Shown here one piece after another: positions 8,950 to 17,370 of a stretch of 64,000 nucleotides of DNA. The notes beneath the pieces were generated by a model. It had not been told where the DNA came from. It saw only the letters and a list, made by a program, of their open reading frames with translations, and made no database searches. The stretch is from assembly GCA_963709775.1 (NCBI GenBank), contig CAVPXS010000001.1, positions 124,001-188,000 on the forward strand. Reading direction: 5' to 3'. The number at the start of each line of letters is the position of its first letter. Positions within the stretch are counted from its first letter, which is position 1. Source of the DNA: Salinimicrobium sp963709775. Its GTDB lineage: Bacteria > Bacteroidota > Bacteroidia > Flavobacteriales > Flavobacteriaceae. The translations under genes and the position numbers were made by a program.

Positions 8950-9949
8950 CGATAAAGTATTTCTGGTCATCAAAGGCATCTTGATGGGTGCCGCAAATAA
9001 AGTTCCCGGAGTTTCCGGAGGAATGGTCGCATTTGTTGGAGGTTTTTACGAGGAATTCATTTTTTCCCTGAGGCGTTTCAACATAAATTCCCTCAAACTT
9101 ATTGTAAACGGAAGGTTTCGCAGCTTGTGGTACTACACTAACGGCCGCTTCCTTTCCCTGCTCATCCTGGGGATGGTGATAAGTTATTTTTCCGTTTCCC
9201 TGTTGCTCGATTACCTAATCACCCACTATGAACTTTACGTCTGGGCCTCCTTTTTTGGGATGATCCTGGGCTCGATCTACTACATAAGCAAGGATTTTGA
9301 GGAGTGGAACCGCCGCAACATAGGTTTTATGCTGCTGGGAATCATTGCCGGCGTGAGCATTAGTTTTCTCGAACCTGCCGCGCAAAATGATAACCTGTGG
9401 TTTGTCTTTTTCTGCGGAATTGTAGGAGTCTCTGGGATGACGCTGCCCGGCCTTTCGGGTTCGTTTATTCTCATCCTGTTGGGCAATTATGTACTGCTCC
9501 TGGTAGATTCTGTAAACGCTCTTTACCTCACTTTATCTGAAATTTTTCAGCTGGATTTTTCTTTTCTGGATAATGAAGACAGATTACGCCTGCTAGAGGT
9601 GTTGCTCGTGTTTACGGCAGGATCAGTCACCGGACTCGTCTCTTTATCTCATATTTTAGGCTACCTGCTGAAGCAATATAAAAACGCCACATTTGCAGTG
9701 ATCATTGGATTTATCACCGGTTCCCTGGGAGTTGTGTGGCCCTGGAAAGAAGCTGAATTTCGTAAGGATACTGAAGGTATTTTTCTACTTGACCAAAAGG
9801 GCAACAAGATCATAGATAATTATGACAGGTATATTCCGCAACTCGATGAGCTTAGTACCTGGATCGCAATTTTCTTTATACTCGCGGGAACTTTTCTGGT
9901 CCTTTGGCTGGCTATAGCCGAACTTAAAAACAGAAAATCTTATGCATAA
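8927..9949 (+). CDS. DUF368 polyprenyl-phosphate transporter (PopT family), copy 2
   Basis: A 340-residue polytopic membrane protein, paralogous to the gene just upstream. It keeps both half-motifs, GAANKVPGVSGGMVAFVGG at about residues 21-39 and VSGMTLPGLSGSFILILLG at about residues 168-186, but is clearly diverged elsewhere and has a longer loop near DNEDRLR (about residues 216-222). Predicted role is undecaprenyl-phosphate recycling. Its start lies inside the end of copy 1 and its stop overlaps the aroE start (ATGCATAA), so translation of all three is probably coupled. Confidence 0.87.
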   Translation: MQQTRTYSDKVFLVIKGILMGAANKVPGVSGGMVAFVGGFYEEFIFSLRRFNINSLKLIVNGRFRSLWYYTNGRFLSLLILGMVISYFSVSLLLDYLITHYELYVWASFFGMILGSIYYISKDFEEWNRRNIGFMLLGIIAGVSISFLEPAAQNDNLWFVFFCGIVGVSGMTLPGLSGSFILILLGNYVLLLVDSVNALYLTLSEIFQLDFSFLDNEDRLRLLEVLLVFTAGSVTGLVSLSHILGYLLKQYKNATFAVIIGFITGSLGVVWPWKEAEFRKDTEGIFLLDQKGNKIIDNYDRYIPQLDELSTWIAIFFILAGTFLVLWLAIAELKNRKSYA

Positions 9950-10676
9950 ATTTGGGCTGGTAGGTCGCAACATTTCCTATTCTTTCTCGCGGAAGTATTT
10001 TTCTGAAAAATTTGATCGGGAAGGTATTGCCGCTGTTTATGAAAACTTCGATCTGCAGGACATAAAGGAATTTCCGGAAGTTATTGCCAACAATCCCGAA
10101 CTAAAAGGGCTCAATGTTACCATTCCATACAAAGAGGCCATTTTCCCCTTTTTGGATGCCCTGGACCCGGTTGCCCGGGAAATAGGTGCTGTAAACACTA
10201 TTAAAATCGGCCAAGATGGCAAGTTAACAGGCTATAACACCGATTATTTCGGCTTTACTGAATCACTTAAACCTCACCTGAAGCCACATCATCAAAATGC
10301 ACTTATCCTTGGTACCGGCGGTGCTTCCAAAGCAATTGATTACGCCCTGAGATCTTTAAACATAAATACAAGATTTGTTTCCCGGTCACCTTCCAAAAAT
10401 GCCATTTCGTATGAAGATCTTTCTAAAGAAATTCTTGCAACACATACGGTGATCGTCAATACCACACCACTTGGCACCTATCCAAAAATAGAAGAATTTC
10501 CGGCCCTTCCTGTACAGCATCTTAATACGCAGCACCTGCTTTTCGACCTTATTTACAACCCTCCAAAAACCGCATTAATGCAGCTGGCCGAATCTCGCGG
10601 AGCAACCGTTCTAAACGGGCAGAAAATGCTGGAACTTCAGGCTTTGAAAGCCTGGGAAATTTGGAACCGGAAGTAG
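9942..10676 (+). CDS. aroE: shikimate dehydrogenase
   Basis: Reduces 3-dehydroshikimate to shikimate with NADPH, the fourth step of aromatic amino-acid synthesis. The 244-residue protein has the shikimate-binding YSFSRKYF near residue 13, NVTIPYKEA with the catalytic Lys near residue 65, NTDYFGF with the catalytic Asp near residue 100, and the nucleotide-binding loop LGTGGASKAIDYAL near residue 122. It is short for the family (usually about 270) but has all landmarks, and flavobacterial AroE are commonly this size. It overlaps the upstream DUF368 gene by 8 bases. Confidence 0.93.
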   Translation: MHKFGLVGRNISYSFSRKYFSEKFDREGIAAVYENFDLQDIKEFPEVIANNPELKGLNVTIPYKEAIFPFLDALDPVAREIGAVNTIKIGQDGKLTGYNTDYFGFTESLKPHLKPHHQNALILGTGGASKAIDYALRSLNINTRFVSRSPSKNAISYEDLSKEILATHTVIVNTTPLGTYPKIEEFPALPVQHLNTQHLLFDLIYNPPKTALMQLAESRGATVLNGQKMLELQALKAWEIWNRK

Positions 10677-10788
10677 CTGCTTCAGCTCATTTTTCCGTTT
10701 ATAAATAGCCGCAATCCCTTGTTAGGTACGCGGGGAGTTGTTATCTTTCACGTTTATTACTGAATAGTGAACCATAACATTGAAAGAT

Positions 10789-13215
10789 ATGTCTGAGAAA
10801 GATAAACTGTCCAACCAGGAGCAGCCGGAGAAAGAGAATAATGATTTGAAATCGCAAGCCGAAAATCCTGTAAATAAGACAGAAAAAACAGCTGAAAAAC
10901 CTTCCGAAGAAAAGGAAGATAAAGACCACATTGCCGATGCTATGGTAGATGAAGGAAAATCTGCCGAAGAAAAGAGAAATGCCGAACCCGGCACCTCTGC
11001 AGAAGCGGCTTTGGATAGTGATGATGAGGAGGAAGGAGAAACGGCTTCTCAGAAAAAAGAAACTACAGCATCTGCTTCAAAAAAACCTGTTTCGGAAGTG
11101 AAAACTTCAGACAAAACAGAAGATAAAGATTCTATTGAAGATGCTATGGTAGATGAAGCACAGTCGACCGAAGATAAGAAAACGGCCGAACCTGCCACTT
11201 CTCCCGAAGCAGCTTTGGAGACAGATGATGAGGACGCAGAGAAAGCAGCTTCAGCTTCTAAGGAAAAAGAAACAGCGGAGAAGACTTCAGGTGAAAAATC
11301 TGAAGCCAAAAATCCCTTTTTTGACTCCTCCAGCCCGGGTACTTCAGACGAAAAGGTAGAGAAGGAATCTTCCGAAGAAAGTGAAGAGGAAGAAAGTCCT
11401 GCGCCAAAGAAAGCCCGTGACGCACAAAGCGAGATGGAAGAATCTGTAGCCGAAGAAAGTGAAGACGAGACTGCAGGAGAACGCCACGGTATTGAGAAGA
11501 AGGATTACCATGCGATGAGCAAGGAAGCCCTGGCCGATGAGCTTGAAAAACTTCTAAAGAATGAAAAGGTACAGGCTATCAAAGAGCACGTGGAAGAAAT
11601 ACGTGCCGAGTTCAATGCCAAGCTGGACGAGGAGATAGAAGAAAAAAAGGAAGAATTTCTTGCCGATGGCGGAAATATTATTGACTTCCACTACTCTACC
11701 CCTTTAAAGAAGAGATTTAATTCCCTGTATTTCGATTACAAGGAAAAACGTAATAAATATTACCAGCAACTCAAGCAGGACCTCAACAAGAACCTCGAGA
11801 GAAGACTGGAAATAATTGAAGAGTTAAAAGGTTTGATCGATGTGGAAGAAAACATCAACACTACCTACAAGCACTTTAAAGATTTGCAGGATCGCTGGAA
11901 AACTGCAGGTCCCATCCCAAGAGACAAGTACAATACTGTTTGGAATACTTATCACCATCACGTAGAGAATTTTTACGATTTTCTACACCTCAACAGGGAG
12001 TTCCGTGACCTGGATTTCAAGCACAACCTGGAGCAAAAATTAAAGATCATTACCCGCGCAGAGGAACTCACACAGGAAGCCGATACTAACCGCGCTTTCC
12101 GGGAGTTACAAATGCTCCACAAGATGTGGAAGGAAGATCTTGGACCGGTAGAAAAAGAATACCGGGATGACATCTGGCAAAAGTTTAGTGATGCCACTAA
12201 ACAGATCCATGATAAAAGGCAGGAATTTTTCGCTCAGATGGAAAAGGATTTTGAGAAAAACCTTGAAAAAAAGCAGCAGATCATTGAGCAGATAAAAGAA
12301 ATAGCTTCAGAAAGTTATAAGTCTCACAGGCAGTGGCAACAAAAGATCACCGAAGTTGAAGCTTTACGGGAAGCCTTTTTTAATGCGGGAAAAGTGCCAC
12401 GTCATGTGAATGATGAGACCTGGAAGAAATTCAAGGAGGCCGTACGTAGCTTTAATCGCAATAAAAATGCTTTTTACAAGAACCAGAAAAAAGAGCAGTA
12501 CGAAAACCTGGAGAAAAAACAGGAGCTGGTTAAGATAGCCGAAGAGCACAAGGATAGTGACGATTTTAAGGTCACTACGCCGCTTATGAAAAAGATCCAG
12601 ACCGACTGGAAAAATATTGGACATGTTCCCCGCAAGGACAGCGACAAGATCTGGAAAAAGTTCAAGGCGGCCTGTAATCATTATTTCGACAGGCTTCATG
12701 CTTCCAGAAATGAAGAAAACCAGGAAGAAAACGAAGCCTTTGATCAAAAGAAGGAGCTCCTTGAAAAGCTGAAAAATGTAGAACTATCCGGCGATCGTAA
12801 ACAAGATCTTCCTACTATTAAGAACTTCATTGAAGAGTGGAAGAAACTGGGCCGAGTCCCACACACCAAGCGATATATAGAAGGAAAGTTCAATAAAGCC
12901 CTTGATCAGGCTTTTGATAAACTCGACCTGGATAAGAAACAGAGCGAGATGCTTAAGTACGAAAACAAAGTACAGGCTCTTGAAAATTCTGATGACTCCA
13001 GAAAGCTGAATAATGAGCATTATTTCCTCACTAAAAAGATAGAGGAAACAAAGGCAGAAATAAGACAGCTGGAGAACAACCTGCAGTTCTTCTCGAATGT
13101 AGATGACAAAAATCCACTGGTACAGGATGTTCATAAGAACATTCAAAACCAGAAGGACCAGTTAAAGATCTGGAAAGAGAAGCTGGAAAAAGTAAAATCT
13201 CTTTACGATCAATAA
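10789..13215 (+). CDS. DUF349 domain protein with acidic repeat N-terminus
   Basis: About 808 residues from the ATG at 10789; a TTG at 10780 is possible but less likely. The first 235 residues are extremely Glu/Asp/Lys/Ser-rich and disordered-looking and include a direct repeat of about 40 residues around DAMVDEGKSAEEK and DAMVDEAQSTEDK. From about residue 260 on come multiple DUF349 helical units, recognisable by recurring W-K-x-x-G-x-V/I-P-R segments such as RWKTAGPIPRDKYN and DWKNIGHVPRKDS. The function of DUF349 is not established. The protein ends in a coiled-coil-like tail. A strong bidirectional terminator follows. Confidence 0.87.
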   Translation: MSEKDKLSNQEQPEKENNDLKSQAENPVNKTEKTAEKPSEEKEDKDHIADAMVDEGKSAEEKRNAEPGTSAEAALDSDDEEEGETASQKKETTASASKKPVSEVKTSDKTEDKDSIEDAMVDEAQSTEDKKTAEPATSPEAALETDDEDAEKAASASKEKETAEKTSGEKSEAKNPFFDSSSPGTSDEKVEKESSEESEEEESPAPKKARDAQSEMEESVAEESEDETAGERHGIEKKDYHAMSKEALADELEKLLKNEKVQAIKEHVEEIRAEFNAKLDEEIEEKKEEFLADGGNIIDFHYSTPLKKRFNSLYFDYKEKRNKYYQQLKQDLNKNLERRLEIIEELKGLIDVEENINTTYKHFKDLQDRWKTAGPIPRDKYNTVWNTYHHHVENFYDFLHLNREFRDLDFKHNLEQKLKIITRAEELTQEADTNRAFRELQMLHKMWKEDLGPVEKEYRDDIWQKFSDATKQIHDKRQEFFAQMEKDFEKNLEKKQQIIEQIKEIASESYKSHRQWQQKITEVEALREAFFNAGKVPRHVNDETWKKFKEAVRSFNRNKNAFYKNQKKEQYENLEKKQELVKIAEEHKDSDDFKVTTPLMKKIQTDWKNIGHVPRKDSDKIWKKFKAACNHYFDRLHASRNEENQEENEAFDQKKELLEKLKNVELSGDRKQDLPTIKNFIEEWKKLGRVPHTKRYIEGKFNKALDQAFDKLDLDKKQSEMLKYENKVQALENSDDSRKLNNEHYFLTKKIEETKAEIRQLENNLQFFSNVDDKNPLVQDVHKNIQNQKDQLKIWKEKLEKVKSLYDQ
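10915..11235 (+). repeat. in-frame direct repeat inside the DUF349 gene
   Basis: Two copies, about 10915-11034 and 11119-11235, with a period of 204 bases (68 codons). Both encode a block beginning EDKD and running through DAMVDE, AEP, TS and EAAL to a DDE acidic end. Codons differ at many third positions, so the duplication is old or the copies are under protein-level selection. Confidence 0.75.
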
Positions 13216-13241
13216 GATCTAAACAGGCTTTAAAATAAAAA

Positions 13242-13278
13242 CACCTCTCTAAAATGACATTTTAGAGAGGTGTTTTTT
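13242..13278. terminator. bidirectional intrinsic terminator
   Basis: Stem cacctctctaaaatg / cattttagagaggtg with a one-base loop, followed by a T-run on the plus strand and flanked by an A-run on the other side. It lies between the convergent DUF349 and mazG genes and can serve both. Confidence 0.88.
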
Positions 13279-13303
13279 TATGGTCCTTACCTAAAGCTGC
13301 TGC

Positions 13304-14083
13304 TTACATCTGCTTGGCTTCTTCCCAGTAGACATCCATCTCGGCCAGGGTCATATCCTTAAGGCTCTTATTTTGCTCCTTAGCTTTACTTTCCAGGTAC
13401 TGGAACCTTTTAATAAATTTCTTGTTCGTACGCTCCAGGGCATCTTCGGGATTAACTTTTAGGAATCGGGCGTAATTGATCATACTGAACATCACATCTC
13501 CAAACTCCTCCTCTATCTTTTGTTGATTTTCTGAATTGATCTCATGCTGAAGTTCTCCCAGCTCCTCCTGTAGCTTTTCAAATACCTGTTGTGGCTCCTC
13601 CCAGTCAAATCCAACGCCGGCAACTTTATCCTGAATCCTGCTGGCTTTAACAAGGGCCGGTAAAGATGCAGGCACACCTTCCAAAACGCTTTTCTTACCT
13701 TCTTTCAGTTTTAGCTGTTCCCAGTTTCTCTTCACATCCTCCTCATTTTCGACTTTGGTATCGCTGTAGATGTGGGGATGACGGCTAATTAATTTTTCAG
13801 AAATACTATTTGCAACATCGGCAATGTCGAAATCTTTGGTCTCGCTCCCTATTTTAGAATAGAAGACAATGTGCAATAAAAGATCTCCAAGCTCTTTTTT
13901 CACCTCCTGTAAGTCATTGTCCAGAATGGCATCTCCTAACTCGTAAGTTTCTTCAATGGTAAGGTGCCGCAGACTTTCCAGGGTTTGCTTCCGGTCCCAA
14001 GGACATTGCTCCCGCAGTTCGTCCATTATTGTGAGTAGCCTGTCAAAGGCTTTGAGTTGTTCTTGTCGTGAATTCATGTTCAT
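13304..14083 (-). CDS. mazG: nucleoside triphosphate pyrophosphohydrolase MazG
   Basis: Hydrolyses (d)NTPs to the monophosphate and pyrophosphate, a house-cleaning enzyme. The roughly 259-residue protein has two MazG halves: an N-terminal one with CPWDRKQTLESLRHLTIEET and KKELGDLLLHIVFYSKI (Glu/Asp metal ligands EExxE and ExxD), and a C-terminal one with KLQEELGELQHEI and EEFGDVMFSMINYARF. The open frame extends 52 codons further upstream through a terminator hairpin, so I start at the ATG at 14083 (or the ATG at 14077). It follows the DUF5606 gene, from which a terminator separates it. Confidence 0.9.
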   Translation of the reverse strand: MNMNSRQEQLKAFDRLLTIMDELREQCPWDRKQTLESLRHLTIEETYELGDAILDNDLQEVKKELGDLLLHIVFYSKIGSETKDFDIADVANSISEKLISRHPHIYSDTKVENEEDVKRNWEQLKLKEGKKSVLEGVPASLPALVKASRIQDKVAGVGFDWEEPQQVFEKLQEELGELQHEINSENQQKIEEEFGDVMFSMINYARFLKVNPEDALERTNKKFIKRFQYLESKAKEQNKSLKDMTLAEMDVYWEEAKQM

Positions 14084-14120
14084 GATCTTTAAGAAAGGAA
14101 AGGTAAGTTTTAACCAAATA

Positions 14121-14150
14121 AAAAACCAACTGAGAACAGTTGGTTTTTTA
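14121..14150 (-). terminator. intrinsic terminator behind the DUF5606 gene
   Basis: Inverted repeat aaccaactg...cagttggtt (14124-14145) with an A-run before it and a T-run after it, so it can work on the minus strand after the DUF5606 gene and just ahead of mazG. Confidence 0.8.
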
Positions 14151-14168
14151 TTTATAAATTTTGAAAGG

Positions 14169-14630
14169 CTATTCTTCTTCGCCTCCGGTGTCTTTTGGTG
14201 TCTTTTCGGTTTCAGCTGTTTCTTCCGAAGCTTTTTCATCCGGCTTACTAAAGTCGGTGTAACCTTTACTCACCAAAAGGTTGTACCACTGGATGATCTT
14301 TTTGATATCGCTTACATACACACGATCCTCATCATAATCGGGCAGTACTTCACTAAAGTATTCTTCCAGTTTTGCTTTGGATTCTTTGTGGCTTATTGCC
14401 TCTCCCCCGTTCTCCTTATCATAGATCTTCTGGAAAACCTCACGCAATGGGACTTCTTCAGTATAGGTATATATGGCGATCTCACTCAACAGGCTCACAT
14501 TGTGACGCATGTTTACAGAGATCTTTTTTCCGTCTAACATAGATTCAGCTACAAAACCTCCTCGGGTTTGTGCTTTAAGTTCATACAATCCCGGCTTTCC
14601 GGAAATTGACAACACTTTATCTAACTTCAT
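14169..14630 (-). CDS. DUF5606 domain protein
   Basis: A 153-residue soluble protein, MKLDKVLSISGKPGLYEL at the N-terminus, the usual start of the DUF5606 family found next to def in Bacteroidota. The N-terminal third looks like a small beta-barrel and the rest is helical; the last 30 residues are Glu/Lys/Thr-rich and probably disordered. No catalytic motif is visible and the function is unknown. It lies 57 bases downstream of def and upstream of mazG on the same strand, a conserved order. A strong terminator closes this part of the operon. Confidence 0.85.
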   Translation of the reverse strand: MKLDKVLSISGKPGLYELKAQTRGGFVAESMLDGKKISVNMRHNVSLLSEIAIYTYTEEVPLREVFQKIYDKENGGEAISHKESKAKLEEYFSEVLPDYDEDRVYVSDIKKIIQWYNLLVSKGYTDFSKPDEKASEETAETEKTPKDTGGEEE

Positions 14631-14687
14631 ATTTTTTTAATTTTTGGAAGGCAAATATCTTACCTCCTGCCTAGAAAACAAAACTAA

Positions 14688-15284
14688 TTAACGGCCTTTT
14701 TTAAGTTCGGGGAACTTCATGCGGTAATCTACCTGTATCTTTCCCTTAGAAATGTTGGAAAGCTTACCTTTAATAAGCCTCTTTTTAAGACTACTTAGCT
14801 TATCTGTAAATAAAATACCTTCTATATGGTCGTATTCATGCTGGATCACACGCGCCGCAATACCTTTATACTCTTCCACGTGTTTATTAAAATCTTCGTC
14901 AAAATATTCAATCTTGATCTCGGGTTTTCTAAATACGTCTTCCCTTACTTCAGGAATGCTTAGACAGCCTTCATTAAAAGCCCACTCGTCACCCGTCTCC
15001 TCTACAATTTTTGCATTGATAAACACCTTCTTTAAAGACGCCAGTTCCTTTTGTTCTTCTTCAGAAAGCTCTACGTCTTCAGCAAAAGGAGAGGTATCTA
15101 CAAGAAATATTCTTATCGGCAACCCTACCTGTGGTGCCGCGAGTCCAACTCCATATGCGCCATACATGGTCTCCCACATATTATCCAAAAGCTCTTTCAA
15201 TTTGGGGTAATCCTCCGGAATATCTTTGGCTTTCTTTCTTAATACCGGATCTCCGTATGCTGTAATTGGTAATATCATATTCAA
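14688..15284 (-). CDS. def: peptide deformylase
   Basis: Metalloenzyme that removes the formyl group from the N-terminal methionine of new proteins. All three family motifs are present: GVGLAAPQVGLP near residue 46, EGCLSIPEVREDV with the metal-binding Cys near residue 107, and QHEYDHIEG with the two metal-binding His and catalytic Glu near residue 150. The 198-residue length is normal for the Bacteroidota type. Start at 15284 (MNM) or at the ATG at 15278. Its usual neighbour ruvX is displaced by the broken S23 gene just upstream. Confidence 0.95.
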   Translation of the reverse strand: MNMILPITAYGDPVLRKKAKDIPEDYPKLKELLDNMWETMYGAYGVGLAAPQVGLPIRIFLVDTSPFAEDVELSEEEQKELASLKKVFINAKIVEETGDEWAFNEGCLSIPEVREDVFRKPEIKIEYFDEDFNKHVEEYKGIAARVIQHEYDHIEGILFTDKLSSLKKRLIKGKLSNISKGKIQVDYRMKFPELKKGR

Positions 15285-15287
15285 TGC

Positions 15288-15699
15288 TTAATGTTTAAGA
15301 TCTAATATTGAATATTCCAGCCCTTTAATTCTTCTATTATGGTGCAGATTAAGGTTCTTTAGAGCCGTTATTCTTGAGGCAACAAAAATTGAAGTTAGCT
15401 CCTTGGCTTCTTGAAGCATTTCTTCAAAACCTTCGTTTTTAGAGCATTCTTCATCTTCAAGAAATTCAATCCAAAATATACATTCATCTGCTTCCTCAAT
15501 TACAATTCCCAATTTTGAAATAAAAGCTCTTTTCGACTGACCCAGACAGGCGGCACGATAATTAGCTGCAACAGAAGTGCAAGCATCTTATTAATTGTCC
15601 TTCAACATGATTTCCTAATTACCCCTTTGAAAGTGCAATTGCCAATTTCACACATTTGTGAGCAAAGCGTGAAGAACGTTTTTTTAAATCTCTTTCCAT
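15288..15699 (-). pseudogene. broken S23 / four-helix-bundle protein gene
   Basis: The last 74 codons remain open, but the homology continues upstream. An ATG at 15699 opens MERDLKKRSSRFAHKCVKLA, runs to a TAA at 15619-15621 (codon 27, one base from AAA Lys), reads on through LGNHVEGQLIRC, then needs a one-base shift near 15579-15585 to rejoin TSVAANYRAA and GQSKRAFISKLGIVIEEADE. This is the four-helix-bundle family named after proteins encoded in intervening sequences of 23S rRNA. One nonsense change plus one +1 insertion make it a pseudogene unless both are errors. It splits the usual ruvX-def pair and is bounded by an imperfect inverted repeat. No function is established for the stand-alone forms. 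Confidence 0.82.
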
Positions 15700-15770
15700 A
15701 TACTTGTTTCTATCATATGAATTCCTCTCCCTAAATCATTATTCAATTAAAATATTAAATCTTAATCATT
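15290..15770. repeat. imperfect inverted repeats bounding the S23 pseudogene
   Basis: Left arm 15290-15309 (aatgtttaagatctaatatt) and right arm 15751-15770, whose complement differs at 2 of 20 positions. The left arm overlaps the end of the pseudogene and the right arm overlaps the ruvX stop codon. Both arms are AT-rich, so chance similarity is possible, but the placement exactly around the inserted gene supports a cassette boundary. Confidence 0.45.
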
Positions 15771-16173
15771 TATAAAGGTACGACTGCAGTATAATAGTTG
15801 CGCTTATCTCATCTACAAGGGCTTTATTTTGCCGCTGCTTCTTTTTGAGTCCGCTGTCGATCATGGACTGGAATGCCATTTTAGAGGTAAAACGTTCATC
15901 TACTCTTTCGAGTTTCATTTCGGGAAAATTTTCTTTGAACTTCTTCAGGAATTCCTGGATGCTCACTTCACTGTGAGAAGCAGTATTATCCATTTGTTTA
16001 GGCTCTCCCAATAGGACAAGTTCTACATTTTCGTCTGAAAAATATTTTTTCAAAAAAGGCAGCAGTTCGGCTGTAGGAACTGTAGTTAATCCTGAAGCTA
16101 TGATCTGTAGCTCATCGGTAACTGCAATTCCGGTGCGTTTGGTGCCGTAATCTATTGCCAGTATTCTTCCCAT
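15766..16173 (-). CDS. ruvX: putative pre-16S rRNA nuclease / Holliday junction resolvase-like RuvX (YqgF)
   Basis: A 135-residue RNase H-fold nuclease; in E. coli YqgF matures the 5' end of 16S rRNA. Visible landmarks: RILAIDYGTKRTGIAV with the first catalytic Asp near residue 8, LLGEPKQMD, ERVDERFTSKMA with the second acidic site near residue 98, and NKALVDEISATIILQSYL with the last Asp near residue 121. Length is normal. In relatives it is followed directly by def; here a broken S23 gene lies between. It is divergent from dapD, with the shared upstream region at 16174-16396. Confidence 0.93.
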   Translation of the reverse strand: MGRILAIDYGTKRTGIAVTDELQIIASGLTTVPTAELLPFLKKYFSDENVELVLLGEPKQMDNTASHSEVSIQEFLKKFKENFPEMKLERVDERFTSKMAFQSMIDSGLKKKQRQNKALVDEISATIILQSYLYK

Positions 16174-16269
16174 AATTCGGCGGCAAAGATACGGGTTAAT
16201 TCGTGAACCTGAAAACGGATAACAACCGCAGCGCTACTCAAGGCTTCAGCTAATCTAAGTTAAATGTAT

Positions 16270-16277
16270 TACCTTCG
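16270..16277 (+). promoter_or_regulatory. -7-like promoter box ahead of dapD
   Basis: TACCTTCG resembles the Bacteroidota TAnnTTTG -7 box with one change and is followed by the GC step common at start sites. It would give dapD a leader of about 110 bases that contains a hairpin. No clear -33 TTTG at the right spacing. Confidence 0.35.
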
Positions 16278-16292
16278 CACGACAGGAAGCCT

Positions 16293-16338
16293 GCATAAAA
16301 AACCTCTGTAAAAGGTCATTTTCAGCAGGTTTTTCTGC
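16293..16338 (+). promoter_or_regulatory. hairpin in the dapD leader
   Basis: Left arm gcataaaaaacct then ctgtaaaa, right arm ttttcag then caggtttttctgc, with a short loop. It ends in a T-rich stretch like an intrinsic terminator, yet no plus-strand gene precedes it, because ruvX runs the other way. It therefore sits in the untranslated leader of dapD and may be an attenuator or only a stabilising stem. Confidence 0.4.
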
Positions 16339-16396
16339 TTAAAATTTCACTTCTTAAGTGGAAACATATTTAATTAAAAGAAATAAAATTTTCAAA

Positions 16397-17212
16397 ATGG
16401 AACATCTTAAAGGGATCATAGAAAAAGCATGGGACGACAGGGATCTTCTCAATAAAACTGAAACTACAAATGCCATAAGGGAAGTAATTGATTTGCTCGA
16501 CGAAGGAAAACTGCGGGTTGCCGAACCTGTAGCCGATGGCTGGCAGGTGAATGAATGGGTGAAAAAGGCTGTAGTACTGTATTTTCCTATTCAAAAGATG
16601 GAAACCCTGGAAGCCGGAATCTTTGAGTATCATGATAAGATCCCATTAAAAAGAGGTTATAAAGAAAAAGGAATAAGAGTAGTTCCCAATGCAGTAGCAA
16701 GACATGGAGCTTATATTTCCAGCGGAGTCATTATGATGCCAAGTTACGTGAACATTGGAGCTTATGTTGATGAAGGTACAATGGTAGACACCTGGGCAAC
16801 TGTTGGAAGCTGCGCCCAAATTGGTAAAAATGTGCATTTGAGCGGAGGCGTTGGGATTGGCGGGGTATTGGAACCCTTACAGGCGGCGCCGGTAATTATT
16901 GAAGACAATGCCTTTTTAGGATCCAGAAGTATCGTTGTTGAAGGTGTAAAAGTTGAAAAAGAAGCAGTTCTTGGAGCTAATGTAGTTCTAACTGCCTCCA
17001 CCAAGATTATTGACGTTACCGGTGATGAGCCGGTTGAGATGAAAGGAATTGTGCCTGCGCGTTCTGTAGTGATACCCGGGAGTTACACCAAAAAGTTTCC
17101 GGCGGGAGAATACCAGGTGCCTTGCGCTTTGATCATTGGAAAGCGAAAGGAGAGCACCAATAAGAAAACTTCTCTAAATGATGCTTTAAGAGAACACAAT
17201 GTAGCAGTTTAG
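16397..17212 (+). CDS. dapD: 2,3,4,5-tetrahydropyridine-2,6-dicarboxylate N-succinyltransferase
   Basis: Transfers succinyl from succinyl-CoA to tetrahydrodipicolinate in lysine and diaminopimelate synthesis. The 271-residue protein has the DapD N-terminal helical domain (DDRDLLNKTETTNAIREVI), then the left-handed beta-helix of hexapeptide repeats (HGAYISSGVIMMPSYVNIGA, GSCAQIGKNVHLSGGVGIGG) and a C-terminal strand region with PARSVVIPGS. The ATG at 16397 gives the family's usual length; an in-frame GTG at 16358 would add an AT-rich tail that looks like leader. lysA of the same pathway is at 48.4 kb. Confidence 0.95.
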   Translation: MEHLKGIIEKAWDDRDLLNKTETTNAIREVIDLLDEGKLRVAEPVADGWQVNEWVKKAVVLYFPIQKMETLEAGIFEYHDKIPLKRGYKEKGIRVVPNAVARHGAYISSGVIMMPSYVNIGAYVDEGTMVDTWATVGSCAQIGKNVHLSGGVGIGGVLEPLQAAPVIIEDNAFLGSRSIVVEGVKVEKEAVLGANVVLTASTKIIDVTGDEPVEMKGIVPARSVVIPGSYTKKFPAGEYQVPCALIIGKRKESTNKKTSLNDALREHNVAV

Positions 17213-17370
17213 GTTGTTCAAAACTGATAATACAATAAAGAGGCTGTTTGAAAATACGATTTAACCTCAACCTGAAATTTTTCAGGTGCTAACTCGCTTA
17301 GGTAAGAAGATTCTGAAATAAATTCAGAAAGACGATAAGTTAGATGCTCAAACAACCTCCAACAGGAGCT

